Counted from the first letter of the stretch, positions 34,242 through 45,791 are shown. The stretch is 50,937 bases of DNA from an uncultured delta proteobacterium (GCA_903875445.1 CAIQWD010000040.1:1-50937); one strand, 5' to 3'. Numbers and translations are program-made. The notes: a model not told the origin generated them from the letters alone.

Positions 34242-35015
34242 ATGATCCTCGACTCTATAGTTGCAAAAAAAAGGCTGGAAGTTGCTGCGCTGCGGTCTCA
34301 AGGCATTTCCCTGCCGGTTCAGTTTCGGGACAAAAAAATCGATTCCCCGCGTGGGTTTCGCAGCACTTTGATCACCTATCCCGGAGTGGCGGTGATTGCC
34401 GAGGTGAAAAAGGCCTCTCCCTCAAAGGGTGTTATCTGTACCGATTTTCAACCGGTAGATATTGCCCGTAATTACCATCTGCATGGGGCCCAGGCCATTT
34501 CCGTTCTCACCGATGCGGACTTCTTCCAAGGTTCGCTGCTCTATCTCATGCAGGTGCGGGAAGCCGTACCGTTGCCGATTCTGAGAAAGGATTTCATCAT
34601 CGATGAATTGCAGATCAAGGAGGCAAGCCTGCACGGAGCCGATGCCATCCTCCTCATTGCGGCAATCCTCGACTGTCGGCAAATGAAGGATTATCAAGCC
34701 TATGCCCGCGAATGCGGGATGGATGTTCTGGTAGAGGTCCATGATGAAGGGGAGACCGAACAGGCTCTTGAAGCGGGCAGTGAACTCATCGGCATAAACA
34801 ACCGTAACCTGAAGACCTTTGCTGTCGATCTGGAGACGACCTTTCGCTTAAAAAGGCTCATCCCCCCTGAAATTCCGGTGGTCAGCGAGTCGGGACTGAA
34901 GACGGTGGAGGATTTTCGTCGTCTTAAAGAGGAAGGTATTCAAGCGGCACTCATCGGCGAAACGCTGATGCGGGCCGGTGCCGACAGTGACCTGCTACGA
35001 TGTTTGCGGCAGTAG
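34242..35015 (+). CDS. trpC: Indole-3-glycerol-phosphate synthase
   Basis: The 257-residue (beta/alpha)8 enzyme converts CdRP to indoleglycerol phosphate. Motifs in order: VIAEVKKASPSKGVIC, AQAISVLTDADFFQGSLLYL, PILRKDFIIDELQIKEAS, DVLVEVHDEGETEQAL, IGINNRNLKTFAVDLETT, VVSESGLKTVEDFRRL and ALIGETLMRAG. It follows trpD by 22 bases with a weak ribosome site. trpF, trpB and trpA do not follow in this window; rlpA converges instead, so the trp genes are split. Confidence 0.96.
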   Translation: MILDSIVAKKRLEVAALRSQGISLPVQFRDKKIDSPRGFRSTLITYPGVAVIAEVKKASPSKGVICTDFQPVDIARNYHLHGAQAISVLTDADFFQGSLLYLMQVREAVPLPILRKDFIIDELQIKEASLHGADAILLIAAILDCRQMKDYQAYARECGMDVLVEVHDEGETEQALEAGSELIGINNRNLKTFAVDLETTFRLKRLIPPEIPVVSESGLKTVEDFRRLKEEGIQAALIGETLMRAGADSDLLRCLRQ

Positions 35016-35094
35016 CGGCAATGGCGACTACGACTCTCGGCCCCGAATGAACCCGGGTGAAAATGTGCGGCACTACCAGGGTTGATCTCAGCTG

Positions 35095-35841
35095 TCATCT
35101 GGCAATGACAAAGGCCCCTTTATAACCACTTTCCAGCAGGGCTTTTTCGGCAATTTTGGCACTTTGCAAAGTCTTGCCGACGTAGACGTGGACGCGGTAG
35201 AGAATTTCCCCCGGATCAAAAGATTGATGGATAACCGTCATTTGGCCGGCATCGGCAAAACGCTGCTGCAACCTCATTGCATTGTTTTTCTTGGCGAAGG
35301 ATCCTATTTGTACATAAAACTCTCCTAATGCTAAATCCTTGTAGTTCAAAGTTGGCGCTTCACCTGTGTTTTTCACCTCCCCCTCGGCGAGGGCAACAAT
35401 CTGTACCTTGGCCATGCCATTATCGATAACCCCAAGCGCTCTCGCTGCCTTATAACTTAAATCTATAATTCTTCCGCCGGCGAACGGACCCCGATCATTC
35501 ACCCGGACAAGGGTGTCTTTGCCGTTATCGAGGTTTTTCACCAGGAGTACAGTGCCCATCGGCAGAGTCTTGTGGGCTGCAGTCAGCGTATGCATATTGT
35601 ACGGTTCGCCGTTTGAGGTCTTACAGCCATGGAAGGTTGGGCCATACCAGGAAGCCATACCTTTCTGGATGAAACCGTTGGGAGAAGGAATTTGGTAGTA
35701 GGTCTTTTTGTCAATGATATAAGGTTCCTGGGTTATCGACCATGAATCCGTTGCGTAAATGTTGGAGGCGAGAGAAAGAGATGGGCTGGTCAGGAGGAGA
35801 AAAATGGCCAGCAATCTGAATGCCTCGCGAGACAAGGCCAT
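35095..35841 (-). CDS. rlpA: RlpA-like septal-ring lytic transglycosylase with SPOR domain
   Basis: The protein of about 248 residues has a signal peptide (FRLLAIFLLLTSPSLSLA), a double-psi beta-barrel domain (GMASWYGPTFHGCKTSNGEP, TAAHKTLPMGTVLLVKNLDN, VRVNDRGPFAGGRIIDLSYK) with the catalytic Asp/His pattern, and a C-terminal SPOR domain (FYVQIGSFAKKNNAMRLQQR ... YRVHVYVGKTL). RlpA cleaves denuded glycan at the division septum. The 35841 start places the signal peptide at the N-terminus; the frame extends to 36021 but that part is unlike the family. Confidence 0.9.
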   Translation of the reverse strand: MALSREAFRLLAIFLLLTSPSLSLASNIYATDSWSITQEPYIIDKKTYYQIPSPNGFIQKGMASWYGPTFHGCKTSNGEPYNMHTLTAAHKTLPMGTVLLVKNLDNGKDTLVRVNDRGPFAGGRIIDLSYKAARALGVIDNGMAKVQIVALAEGEVKNTGEAPTLNYKDLALGEFYVQIGSFAKKNNAMRLQQRFADAGQMTVIHQSFDPGEILYRVHVYVGKTLQSAKIAEKALLESGYKGAFVIAR

Positions 35842-36146
35842 CTGCAAAATTCTTCTCTTGCGGGAGTATCCGGATCGTTGGTAAAGAGATTGCAGAAAAC
35901 GGGATATGCAGGTCATCAGGTCATAGAAGAACGTTTTGAATAAGAGGAAATCGATTATTTTCAGATAGAACTTTACTTTTATCAGACCAGACAAATATTT
36001 CAACCCCGGATTACAGTTCAACTGCTTGACGAAATAACCTTCTTTTTCATAATGGTTGAATTTTCAAGAATTACCTGATATATACCCCTACTGAAAACTG
36101 CAAACGACTTGATATACAAGCACTTGTCAACTCCCCTCCCATTTCA

Positions 36147-36222
36147 GCCAGCATAGCTCAGTTGGTAGAGCGGCGCTCTCGTAAAGCGCAGGCCAGCGGT
36201 TCGATTCCGCTTGCTGGCTCCA
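36147..36222 (+). tRNA. tRNA-Thr (anticodon CGT)
   Basis: A full cloverleaf can be read: acceptor GCCAGCA pairs with TGCTGGC; D arm GCTCAGTTGGTAGAGC; anticodon stem GCGCT/AGCGC with loop CTCGTAA; T arm AGCGG-TTCGATT-CCGCT; encoded CCA end. Anticodon CGT reads ACG (Thr). Confidence 0.97.
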
Positions 36223-36224
36223 TG

Positions 36225-36256
36225 AATTCAAGGACTTATGGCTTTTTTGCTGTAAG
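36225..36256 (+). repeat. Left copy of the 31-base direct repeat
   Basis: Starting three bases after the tRNA CCA end, this sequence recurs at 50675-50705 in the same orientation with one T fewer. It includes the left arm of the tRNA terminator. Confidence 0.75.
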
Positions 36257-36265
36257 TCCTTTTTT
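36230..36265 (+). terminator. Terminator of tRNA-Thr
   Basis: AAGGACTTA pairs with TAAGTCCTT across a 14-base loop, followed by six T. It begins eight bases after the tRNA. Confidence 0.85.
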
Positions 36266-36867
36266 GTTGCAGGACAGTTATGGGGGAGTTGGCGTGGATG
36301 TTCTCAGGAGTTTCTTCAGTATCGATTTTATGGTCATTACCGCATTGCCTACATTATCACAGACGATTACATTGACATCTTGGGTGTCTTTCATGGAGCG
36401 CTGGATATAGAGAGGTGTTTGCCTTAGTTCGATGAAGTTGCACAGCCTGGAAGAGACTGTGCGGGAAAGCGGTTGCGTTCCAGCCCTGCCGGACGTTGCT
36501 TCATCTGTCGCAAAGCCTGGTAAGACCTTCACTCCACCGCTTATAAACTCCCGCCCGCCCGTACGCGTAAAGGCCGGTGATATTCTGGAGGGTGCAATGG
36601 AAGCTCCCTGCCTGTCCACTGTTTGCCGGGGGAAAAGAACTCTTCAACAGTCTGCCAATCAGTCCGCTCGCATAACGTAACTTTGATGTCGCGTGGAATT
36701 CCAAGGTGGTTGCCAAGAATGCGTGCGGCTCCATGTCTGATGACTTGTTTCATCTTAACATCTTGGAAGCCTGACACTGTTTCTCTGTTTTTTTCCGGCA
36801 ACGGCTGAGATGAAACTCGACTGCTTTTGTCAACAATGAAGACCCTAGTTTCTACTTTTGATGATTC
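36266..36867. other. 600-bp stretch without a supported gene
   Basis: Open frames exist on both strands (for example minus 36541-36801) but none shows a family motif, and no frame dominates. Short pieces such as KDTQDVNVIVCDNVGNAVM (minus, near 36300-36390) look like degraded coding sequence. Lying directly after a tRNA, it may be island-edge debris. Confidence 0.4.
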
Positions 36868-38445
36868 TCAGGCTTTTGTATTGATGAGGGAATCTGTATC
36901 TGCTCGGCTTCTTTTGAGCACTGCGGTCAAGGGGTCTTCGCCATTTTCGGTAAAACTCACCCCATGGACAATTGTGTCGGTAAGGGCATTGTCGAGTTGA
37001 TCTTTGAAGGTGGCGAGAAAATTGGCCACCTCTTTTGACTCACAGTTGAAGCGGATATAAACGCCATCGCCACTGGCGAGAAAATCTATCTTCAGATTGC
37101 CGAGAGGTGCGAGTTTCAGGAACAGAGAAAAGTGTTTTGGCATTTCCCCTTCCTTCCAGTCCTTGCCCGATTGATCCTTGTAGTCCTCGATAACGAGGTA
37201 GCCCTGTTCAAGAAAAGGCAAAGGGAGCGGCACAACTAGGGCACCCTGGCGAGCTGCCTGCAGTTGCGTCAACTGGAAAAACTCCAGGGCGTTCAGGGCA
37301 TGTTTGCCGTTTTCGGCCAGATGGCTCTGCTCGGCAAGGTTTTGCACCAGCTCCATCAGGGCGAATTTAACCGTTTTAACCGCTTCTTCCTTGTTCCCCA
37401 CAGCCAGCATGCTTTCCAGATTCAAACCAATCTTGTTGACAAGCTGCTGTAGCAATTTCCCGCCCTTGTTTTCGGTACTACCCGCCCCGCCCTGCGAGCT
37501 GGTTATGGCCTCTGTCTGCGATTGGGTCAACAGACCGCTTTGCAGACTGCCGGTTGAAAAAAGCTGGAGGAGGCCTTCCGGTTCCTTCAAAAAGAAAGCG
37601 AGTTCGGCCAAACCGGACTTGAGCGTATTCAGGGCATTCGCTGCAGTCAATGGGGTATCCGTTTGCAGTTGTACTTGTTGAAATAACTGATTGAAAATTG
37701 CCTCCTTTGCTCCTTGGCCCGCATTGCTGTTTTGTTGCAGCGAAGAGATACTATCGAACAACTGCTTGTTCGCTGCAGTGAGTTGGCCAATTTGCGATAA
37801 GGCAGTTTGGGAGAGTTGATCCTTACCTTGAAAAAGAAGGGCAATATCCTCAACGGCGGATTTTACCGAGGCAAGAACAGCCTGATCTTTGCCTTCGGCG
37901 AAAAGATTTTCAATCTGTGCCCCTAATTGTGCGAAAATCTGTTGCAAAAGCTTCGGGCCATAATCACTCGCCGACATGTGGCCGGTCGCGCTCTGTTGCA
38001 GAAGAGCGAACTGCTGGAGAGTCTGGAAGCTTGAGTCGCTTAGATTCGGCACCTGGGGTGGCGTAACCTCCTGCAAGAGTGTGAAAAATGAAGTAAAATC
38101 CTGGCTGTTTCCCGTTGACGCCAGGGAACGATTAAAGAATCGGCTGAGCGTATCCTCGGTTATCTGCAGCTCAATTTTCGGGTTTGTCGACAGCACCTGC
38201 AGGTTCAGGGATTGGCCGAGGGAAAGGGGAACTCTCGATTGCACCACAAAGCGGCTGCCGCCAGTCTCCAAAGTAAACTGATTTCCAGCGTTTGCTGCCA
38301 CGACAACCGCCCGAAGCGTTTGTCCCTGTGAAATGGCAGGAAAATCGGGCTCTGTTATTACCGGTTTTGGCCCGGCTCCGGTTTGTATCCCAGTTGAGAT
38401 GGGACGGTTAATAGCGGATAACGGAGGAAGTGTCTTCATGGCCAT
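36868..38445 (-). CDS. FliK-like flagellar hook-length control protein
   Basis: The 525-residue protein has a Gln/Ser-rich, low-complexity N-terminal two thirds (LLQQSATGHMSASDYGPKLL, repeated LQQ/NKEEAVKTV helices). The C-terminal region resembles the Flg_hook domain of FliK (FSLFLKLAPLGNLKIDFLAS, VYIRFNCESKEVANFLATF, LDNALTDTIVHGVSFTENG). FliK measures hook length and switches the export gate. No other flagellar gene adjoins, so the assignment rests on the C-terminal pattern. ATG 38445 or 38439 are the possible starts. Confidence 0.65.
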   Translation of the reverse strand: MAMKTLPPLSAINRPISTGIQTGAGPKPVITEPDFPAISQGQTLRAVVVAANAGNQFTLETGGSRFVVQSRVPLSLGQSLNLQVLSTNPKIELQITEDTLSRFFNRSLASTGNSQDFTSFFTLLQEVTPPQVPNLSDSSFQTLQQFALLQQSATGHMSASDYGPKLLQQIFAQLGAQIENLFAEGKDQAVLASVKSAVEDIALLFQGKDQLSQTALSQIGQLTAANKQLFDSISSLQQNSNAGQGAKEAIFNQLFQQVQLQTDTPLTAANALNTLKSGLAELAFFLKEPEGLLQLFSTGSLQSGLLTQSQTEAITSSQGGAGSTENKGGKLLQQLVNKIGLNLESMLAVGNKEEAVKTVKFALMELVQNLAEQSHLAENGKHALNALEFFQLTQLQAARQGALVVPLPLPFLEQGYLVIEDYKDQSGKDWKEGEMPKHFSLFLKLAPLGNLKIDFLASGDGVYIRFNCESKEVANFLATFKDQLDNALTDTIVHGVSFTENGEDPLTAVLKRSRADTDSLINTKA

Positions 38446-38896
38446 AATCCCCAACAGCAAAAGAGCGGGTGCCGTATCAAGATTTGCAAAATGCTGGATC
38501 CGAGATACGAGACGGTTGTTCTCTCATATTTTTAAATATATGCTCATAGTAGGGGTTTACCGAAACAATGTAAAGTTTCCCATTATGCCCAAACGCCAAC
38601 AACCTTCCCCCGGAGGGAAAAGATGAATCAGATACGCCGTTTTGTTGCATTCGAGAAGTAACAGCGGATATAGCGCATGCGTCTCTCGCCATCGTCGACG
38701 ATAACCTCCTGGGCATACAGGTTATCCTTGAATTTTGGTGTCGCGACCACGCTTACTGAGAACCTCCGGTTGAAATCAGTTTGCGTCAACGATTGGGAGA
38801 AACACCTTGAAGTCAGGCGGTGGAAAGGATATCTTTTTCCCTGTTCTTACAATATGATGACAGAACATACTCATGCCAGTCTTATAAGGATTATTA
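38446..38896. other. Intergenic region with a start-less coding fragment
   Basis: No full gene is seen. A minus-strand open stretch (about 38628-38795) reads FNRRFSVSVVATPKFKDNLY then QEVIVDDGERRMRYIRCYFS and stops. It may be the end of a transposase or another mobile gene; I cannot name it. It lies just upstream of hsdM. Confidence 0.35.
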
Positions 38897-40520
<1,624 letters not shown>

Positions 40521-40531
<11 letters not shown>

Positions 40532-41897
40532 GGTATCCCCAGCATACTTGCCCCTTTTTGAATGTTCGTCCGATGGGAATATTTCATATGGCATCGTTCA
40601 GCCTGGGCCGCACTTTGAACAAGGGGTGCCAATTATCCGCGTTAACAATGTCAATAATGGAAACCTAGACATCTCGTCTCCAATTAAAGTTCACCCTGAC
40701 ATTGAAGAAAAACATCGTAGAACACGATTAGCAGGAGGTGAAATCTTACTGACCTTAGTCGGTTCTACCGGACAGACAGTAATAGCAGGTCCAGAACTCG
40801 CAGGTTGGAATGTGGCACGAGCTATTGCTGTGATAAGGCCGTCCTCAGAAATCAGTGCAACTTGGATTAAAATCTGCCTGCAATCAGACGAAGTCCAGCA
40901 CTTCCTAGACACTAGGGCGAATACTACCGTCCAAAAAACTCTAAACCTAAAAGATGTTCGAAACATTCCAATCCTCAACTCTCCGAAAGAAGATAGACGA
41001 TTCATTGAGGGCTGCTGGAATTCAATAAATGATAAGATTGAATTGAATCGGCGGATGAATGCGACGCTGGAAGGGATGGCGCAGGCGCTCTTCAAAAGCT
41101 GGTTTGTGGATTTTGACCCGGTGATCGACAATGCCCTCGCCGCTGGCAATCCGATCCCCGAGGAACTCACCGACCGCGCCGAAATCCGCCGCCAAGCCCT
41201 CGCCGATGGCACCTCCAATCGCGAAGCCGCCAAGCAATTTCCCGCTGCCTTTCAATTCACCGAATCCATGGGCTGGATTCCTGAGGGATGGGCGGCGGCC
41301 ACGTTAGGAGACTACCTGGAAATTAAACGCGGAGGCTCCCCAAGGCCTATCCACGACTTTATTAGTCCAGCAGGTTTCCCTTGGGTTAAAATTGCGGATG
41401 CGACTGCTTCTACCTCTCGCTTCTTATTTGCGACCAAAGAGTTTATCAAACCAGAGGGTTTAAAGAAAACCGTTCTAATGAAGAAAGGATCACTGATACT
41501 CTCTAATAGCGCAACACCAGGCTTGCCGATTTTTCTAGAACTAGAAGCATGCATTCATGACGGTTGGTTACATTTTCCGGCAAAGAGACATTTCGGTGAT
41601 TTGTATCTTTACCAACTTTTCTTGGTTATACGAGAAGAGTTGGTGGCGCAAGGAAACGGTAGCGTTTTCACAAATTTAAAAACTGACATTTTACGCGCCC
41701 AGCGAATTGCTGCCCCGCCATCGTCCGTGCTCGATTTTTTCGAAGGTTGGATGGAGCCAAACTTCGAAAAAATTCTAACTCTGAATGTTCAAACCAGATC
41801 GCTGTCTAATCTCCGCGACACCCTTCTCCCCAAACTCATCTCCGGAGAACTCCACATCCTCGAGGCCGAAAAACTCGCAGAGGAAGCGCTGGTATGA
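40521..41897 (+). CDS. hsdS: Type I restriction-modification specificity subunit HsdS
   Basis: The 458-residue protein has two target-recognition domains: TRD1 at about residues 20-160 (IIRVNNVNNGNLDI, EILLTLVGSTGQTVIAG, NLKDVRNIPILNSP) and TRD2 at about 255-420 (WAAATLGDYLEIKRGGSPRP, FPWVKIADATASTSRF, TNLKTDILRAQRIAAP). They are joined by conserved helices with MAQALFKSWFVDFDPV and closed by LRDTLLPKLISGELHI. Two TRDs predict a bipartite DNA target. It overlaps hsdM by 11 bases. The A+T-rich TRDs against a G+C-rich frame suggest TRD exchange. Confidence 0.93.
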
Positions 41898-42565
41898 AAG
41901 AGAGCGCGGCAATGCTTGCGGCAACGAAGCGGGCGGGGACGCCCGCGCTCCTAGGGTGGCGTTCGCGAGGGTATTTGCCGCATTTCGATGTGAGTGGACT
42001 CTATCAAGCCATCACCTATCGTTTGGGTGATTCCTTACCCGGGAGCGCGGGCGTCCCGCCCGCTTCACCATCCCAAAGCGTTGCCGAAAAAGCAGAGCGG
42101 CGCAACCACATAGAACGGGAGCTCAATAAGGGATACGGTTCGTGCATTTTGCGCGATAAGGAAATAGCCAAAATCATTGTGGATGCATGGAAGTATTTTG
42201 ATGGCAAGCGTTATGGTCTGGTGGCCTATGTGGTGATGCCCAATCATGTGCATGTGTTGATCAAAACGTACGAGGGTTTTCCTTTATCGCAGGTGATTCA
42301 TTCGTGGAAGTCTTTTACTGCGCATGAGATTAACAAGTTTTTGAAAATATGCGGGCGGGACGCCCGCGCTCCCAATCGTCCAATTGGTGGAGAGGACGGG
42401 TGCGCTTCGGTGTGGCAAAATGAATACTTTGATCGTTTTATCCGTGATGAGAACCATTTCGCTCAAGCCATTGCTTACATTCATGAAAACCCTGTCAAAG
42501 CCGGCTTATGCGGTCACGCAAGTGAGTGGCCATGGTCCAGTGTAAATGAGGAGTGTCATGTCTAA
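41894..42565 (+). CDS. REP-associated tyrosine transposase (RAYT, Y1 HUH family)
   Basis: The 223-residue protein has the RAYT order: LPHFDVSGLYQAITYRLGDS, GYGSCILRDKEIAKIIVDAW, the HUH motif VVMPNHVHVLIKT, LSQVIHSWKSFTAHEIN, and VWQNEYFDRFIRDENHFAQA with the catalytic Tyr, then YIHENPVKAGLCG. It nicks REP hairpins as single-stranded DNA. The frame overlaps hsdS by four bases and hsdR by eight, so it is embedded in the R-M operon. Three REP units lie inside the gene and are translated (GTPALLGWRS, GSAGVPPA, CGRDARAPN). Confidence 0.93.
   Translation: MKESAAMLAATKRAGTPALLGWRSRGYLPHFDVSGLYQAITYRLGDSLPGSAGVPPASPSQSVAEKAERRNHIERELNKGYGSCILRDKEIAKIIVDAWKYFDGKRYGLVAYVVMPNHVHVLIKTYEGFPLSQVIHSWKSFTAHEINKFLKICGRDARAPNRPIGGEDGCASVWQNEYFDRFIRDENHFAQAIAYIHENPVKAGLCGHASEWPWSSVNEECHV
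41929..41952 (-). repeat. REP unit in the 5' part of the RAYT gene
   Basis: Reverse-orientation REP (GCGGGCGGGGACGCCCGCGC plus TCCT), read in frame as AGTPAL. Confidence 0.88.
42040..42063 (+). repeat. REP unit within the RAYT gene
   Basis: Forward-orientation REP identical to the hsdM unit at 40231-40254; encodes GSAGVPPA. With the unit at 41929 it forms an inverted pair 87 bases apart. Confidence 0.9.
42351..42373 (-). repeat. REP unit in the 3' part of the RAYT gene
   Basis: Reverse-orientation REP (GCGGGCGGGACGCCCGCGCT plus CCC) between the HUH motif and the catalytic Tyr; encodes CGRDARAPN. Confidence 0.9.
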
Positions 42566-45500
42566 GACCTTCACCGAAGCCCAACTCGAAGCAGCAATAC
42601 TAGAACTCCTCGGCGAGGCGGGTTACCCCCATGTTCTCGGTGAAACCATTGACCGTCAGCCGCAGGAGGTGTTGATCAAGGCCGACCTGCGGGCATTCTT
42701 GGCCAAGCAGTATGCGATAGACGGGATCACTCCAGCAGAAATCGAGTCGATAATCCGCCAGCTGGAAGCCTATTCGGCGGCGGATCTCTACGAGAGCAAT
42801 AAGGCAATCATGAAGCTGGTCTCGGACGGCTTTCTGCTGAAGCGGGAAGACCGCGACCGGAAAGACCTCTATGTACAGCTGATCGATTATTCGGACCTGG
42901 CCGCGTATCGACTACCGCAGGCGGGCGAGGTGCCGTGGATTGTAGCAGAGAAAGCGGCGGTTTACCGAACCGACGGCAATATCTTTAAACTGGTGAACCA
43001 GCTGGAGGTCATCGGCTACGAGAAGCGGATACCGGATGGGATTCTCTATATCAACGGCCTGCCTCTGGTGGTCTTTGAATTTAAGAGCGCGATCCGTGAG
43101 GAGGCGACGATCCACGACGCCTTTGTCCAACTGACCCTGCGCTACAAGCGCGACATCCCCGAGCTCTTTAAATACAATGGGTTTTGCGTGATCAGCGACG
43201 GGGTGAATAATAAGGCGGGTTCGTTCTTCGCGCCCTATGAATTCTTCTACGCCTGGCGCAAGACCGACGGCGGCGACCTGATCGAAAAGGACGGGATCGA
43301 CTCGCTCTATTCGATGATCAAGGGGCTGTTTCAGCCGACCCGCCTCTGCGATGTGCTCCGCAATTTCGTCTATCTGCCGGACACCTCGCGGCGGGAGGAG
43401 AAAATCCTCTGCCGCTATCCGCAATACTACGCGGCAACCAAGCTGTATCGCAACATCTTGCTGCATATGCGACCCGCAGGCGACGGCAGGGGCGGCACCT
43501 ACTTTGGTGCGACCGGTTGCGGCAAGAGCTTTACCATGCTGTTCCTGGCGCGGCTGTTGATGAAGAGCGTGGCGCTGTCGAGCCCGACCATAATCTTGAT
43601 TACCGACCGCACCGATCTGGATGATCAGCTGTCGGGCCTCTTTACCGGTGGCAAGGGCTTTATCGGCGATGAGTCGGTGATCAGTGTGGAGAGCCGCACG
43701 CAGCTACGCGATCTGCTGAAGGGGCGTAACAGCGGCGGGGTTTTTCTCACCACGATTCATAAGTTTACCGAGGACACGGAGCTGCTGACCGAGCGCAACA
43801 ATGTGATCTGCATCTCGGATGAGGCGCACCGCAGCCAGGTGAACCTGGACCAGAAGGTGAAAATCACGGCAGAGGGGGTAACGCGAACCTACGGCTTTGC
43901 CAAGTATCTGCATGACTCGCTGCCGAACGCGACCTATGTAGGCTTTACCGGCACGCCGATCGATGCGACGCTGGATGTCTTCGGCCCGGTGGTTGATGCC
44001 TACACCATGACCGAATCGGTGGCCGACGAGATCACGGTGCGCATCGTCTACGAAGGGCGGGCGGCCAAGGTGCTGCTCGACAACAGCAAGCTTGCCGAGA
44101 TTGAAAACTACTACGCTGAGTGTGCCGATGACGGGGCCACTGACTACGCCATTGATGCGAGCAAACGCGCTAACCTGCAGATGAACGCCATTCTCGGCGA
44201 CCCTGACCGGTTGAAGGCCTTGGCTTCGGACTTCGTCGCCCATTATGAGGCACGCGTCGCAGAAGGCGCCACGGTTGCCGGCAAGGCGATGTTCGTCAGC
44301 AGCAACCGGACCATCGCCTACAATTTCTACAGGGAAGCGATTGCTCTGCGTCCCGAATGGGCGGAAATAAAGGTCTGTGCCGACGGGGAGGAGCTGACGG
44401 AACAGGAAAAGAAACAGATCATGCCCATGGAACGCATCAAACTGGTGATGACCCGTGGCCAGGATGATGAAAAAGCTTTGTACGATATGCTGGGGAGCAA
44501 AGAATACCGAAAAGAATTGGATCGGCAGTTCAAAACCGCCAAATCGAATTTTAAAATCGCCATCGTGGTGGATATGTGGCTCACCGGCTTTGACGTGCCC
44601 TTTCTCGACAGCATGTATATCGACAAACCGGTCAAACGGCATAACCTGATCCAGACCATTTCCCGGGTGAACCGCAAGTATCAGCAGAAAGAAAAAGGCT
44701 TGATCATCGATTATATCGGCATCAAGAAGCAGATGAACCTGGCTCTGGCCCATTACTCCAAGGCCGACACCGCCAACTTTGAGGAAATCAGCCAATCCAT
44801 TGTGGTGGTCAAGGACCATCTGGACCTGATGCGGGCGATCTTCCACAGGTTTGATGCCACCCCGTATTTCTCCGGGCAGTCCATCCAGCAACTGCACTGC
44901 CTCAACATGGCCGCGGAGTATGTGCAGATTACCGAGGAGTTCGAGAAGCGCTTCATGTTTCTGGCCAAACGCATAAAAGCCGCCTATGACATCTGCGTCG
45001 GCTGCGATGAATTTACCCAGGACGAGCGGGACCATGTCCATTTTTATCTGGCGGTCCGCTCCATAGTCTTCAAGCTCACCAGGGGTGATGCCCCGGATCT
45101 TGCGCAAATGAACGCCAAGGTGCAAAAGATGATTGCCGAGGCCCTGCAGAGTGATGGAGTGGAGGAAATCTTCAAGATGGGGCAAGGGGATACCTCTGAG
45201 GTGGATATCTTCGATCCGAACTACATGGCGAAGATCGAAAAGATCAAGCTGCCGAACACCAGAATCAAGCTGCTGCAGCAGCTACTGGCCAAAGTGATTG
45301 AGACGTTCAAGAAGGTCAATAAAATGAAGGGCGTTGACTTCTCCAAACAGTTCAAGGCCCTGGTGGATAAATACAATGACCGGAGTGAGCAGGACGTCCT
45401 CAGGAGCGAGGTGCTGGAAGAATTCACCGATGAGATTATCGACCTGTACCACGCCATAAAAAAGGAGAGGGAATCCTTTGCCGAGTTGGGCATCGATTTT

Positions 45501-45791
45501 GAAGAAAAGGCTTTCTACGACATCCTCAAAGCCCTCACCATCAAGTACGATTTTGTCTACCCCGAGGAGAAGCTCCTCGATCTTGCAAAAAAAGTGAAAG
45601 TCATCGTCGACGACAAGGCCAGATACACCGACTGGAGCCAGCGCAGCGACATCAAGGCCGAGCTGAAGGTGGACCTTATTATTTTACTGGCCGAGAATGA
45701 CTATCCGCCGGTAGACAGGGATGAGGTGTACAAGGAGATTTTTGAACAGGCGGAGAACTTTAAGAAACACCGAAGTGTAATGAAGGGGTAA
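42558..45791 (+). CDS. hsdR: Type I restriction endonuclease subunit HsdR
   Basis: The 1077-residue protein has an N-terminal nuclease domain (GILYINGLPLVVFEFKSAIR, with the E-x-K site) and a superfamily 2 helicase/translocase: Walker A GATGCGKSFTMLFLARLL, DEAH box ISDEAHRSQ, VGFTGTPIDATLDVFG, and motif VI TISRVNRKYQQKEKGLIIDY. The C-terminal region (KKVKVIVDDKARYTDWSQRS) binds the methylase core. ATG 42558 has GAGGAGTGTC upstream. It cuts unmethylated DNA after ATP-driven translocation. Confidence 0.96.
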   Translation: MSKTFTEAQLEAAILELLGEAGYPHVLGETIDRQPQEVLIKADLRAFLAKQYAIDGITPAEIESIIRQLEAYSAADLYESNKAIMKLVSDGFLLKREDRDRKDLYVQLIDYSDLAAYRLPQAGEVPWIVAEKAAVYRTDGNIFKLVNQLEVIGYEKRIPDGILYINGLPLVVFEFKSAIREEATIHDAFVQLTLRYKRDIPELFKYNGFCVISDGVNNKAGSFFAPYEFFYAWRKTDGGDLIEKDGIDSLYSMIKGLFQPTRLCDVLRNFVYLPDTSRREEKILCRYPQYYAATKLYRNILLHMRPAGDGRGGTYFGATGCGKSFTMLFLARLLMKSVALSSPTIILITDRTDLDDQLSGLFTGGKGFIGDESVISVESRTQLRDLLKGRNSGGVFLTTIHKFTEDTELLTERNNVICISDEAHRSQVNLDQKVKITAEGVTRTYGFAKYLHDSLPNATYVGFTGTPIDATLDVFGPVVDAYTMTESVADEITVRIVYEGRAAKVLLDNSKLAEIENYYAECADDGATDYAIDASKRANLQMNAILGDPDRLKALASDFVAHYEARVAEGATVAGKAMFVSSNRTIAYNFYREAIALRPEWAEIKVCADGEELTEQEKKQIMPMERIKLVMTRGQDDEKALYDMLGSKEYRKELDRQFKTAKSNFKIAIVVDMWLTGFDVPFLDSMYIDKPVKRHNLIQTISRVNRKYQQKEKGLIIDYIGIKKQMNLALAHYSKADTANFEEISQSIVVVKDHLDLMRAIFHRFDATPYFSGQSIQQLHCLNMAAEYVQITEEFEKRFMFLAKRIKAAYDICVGCDEFTQDERDHVHFYLAVRSIVFKLTRGDAPDLAQMNAKVQKMIAEALQSDGVEEIFKMGQGDTSEVDIFDPNYMAKIEKIKLPNTRIKLLQQLLAKVIETFKKVNKMKGVDFSKQFKALVDKYNDRSEQDVLRSEVLEEFTDEIIDLYHAIKKERESFAELGIDFEEKAFYDILKALTIKYDFVYPEEKLLDLAKKVKVIVDDKARYTDWSQRSDIKAELKVDLIILLAENDYPPVDRDEVYKEIFEQAENFKKHRSVMKG

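Noticed and set aside
36541-36801. Minus-strand 86-codon frame after tRNA-Thr
   Set aside because: No family motif, no ribosome site, and overlapping open frames of equal quality; treated as debris.
43704-45185. Long minus-strand frame across hsdR
   Set aside because: Antisense shadow of hsdR with no recognisable domain.
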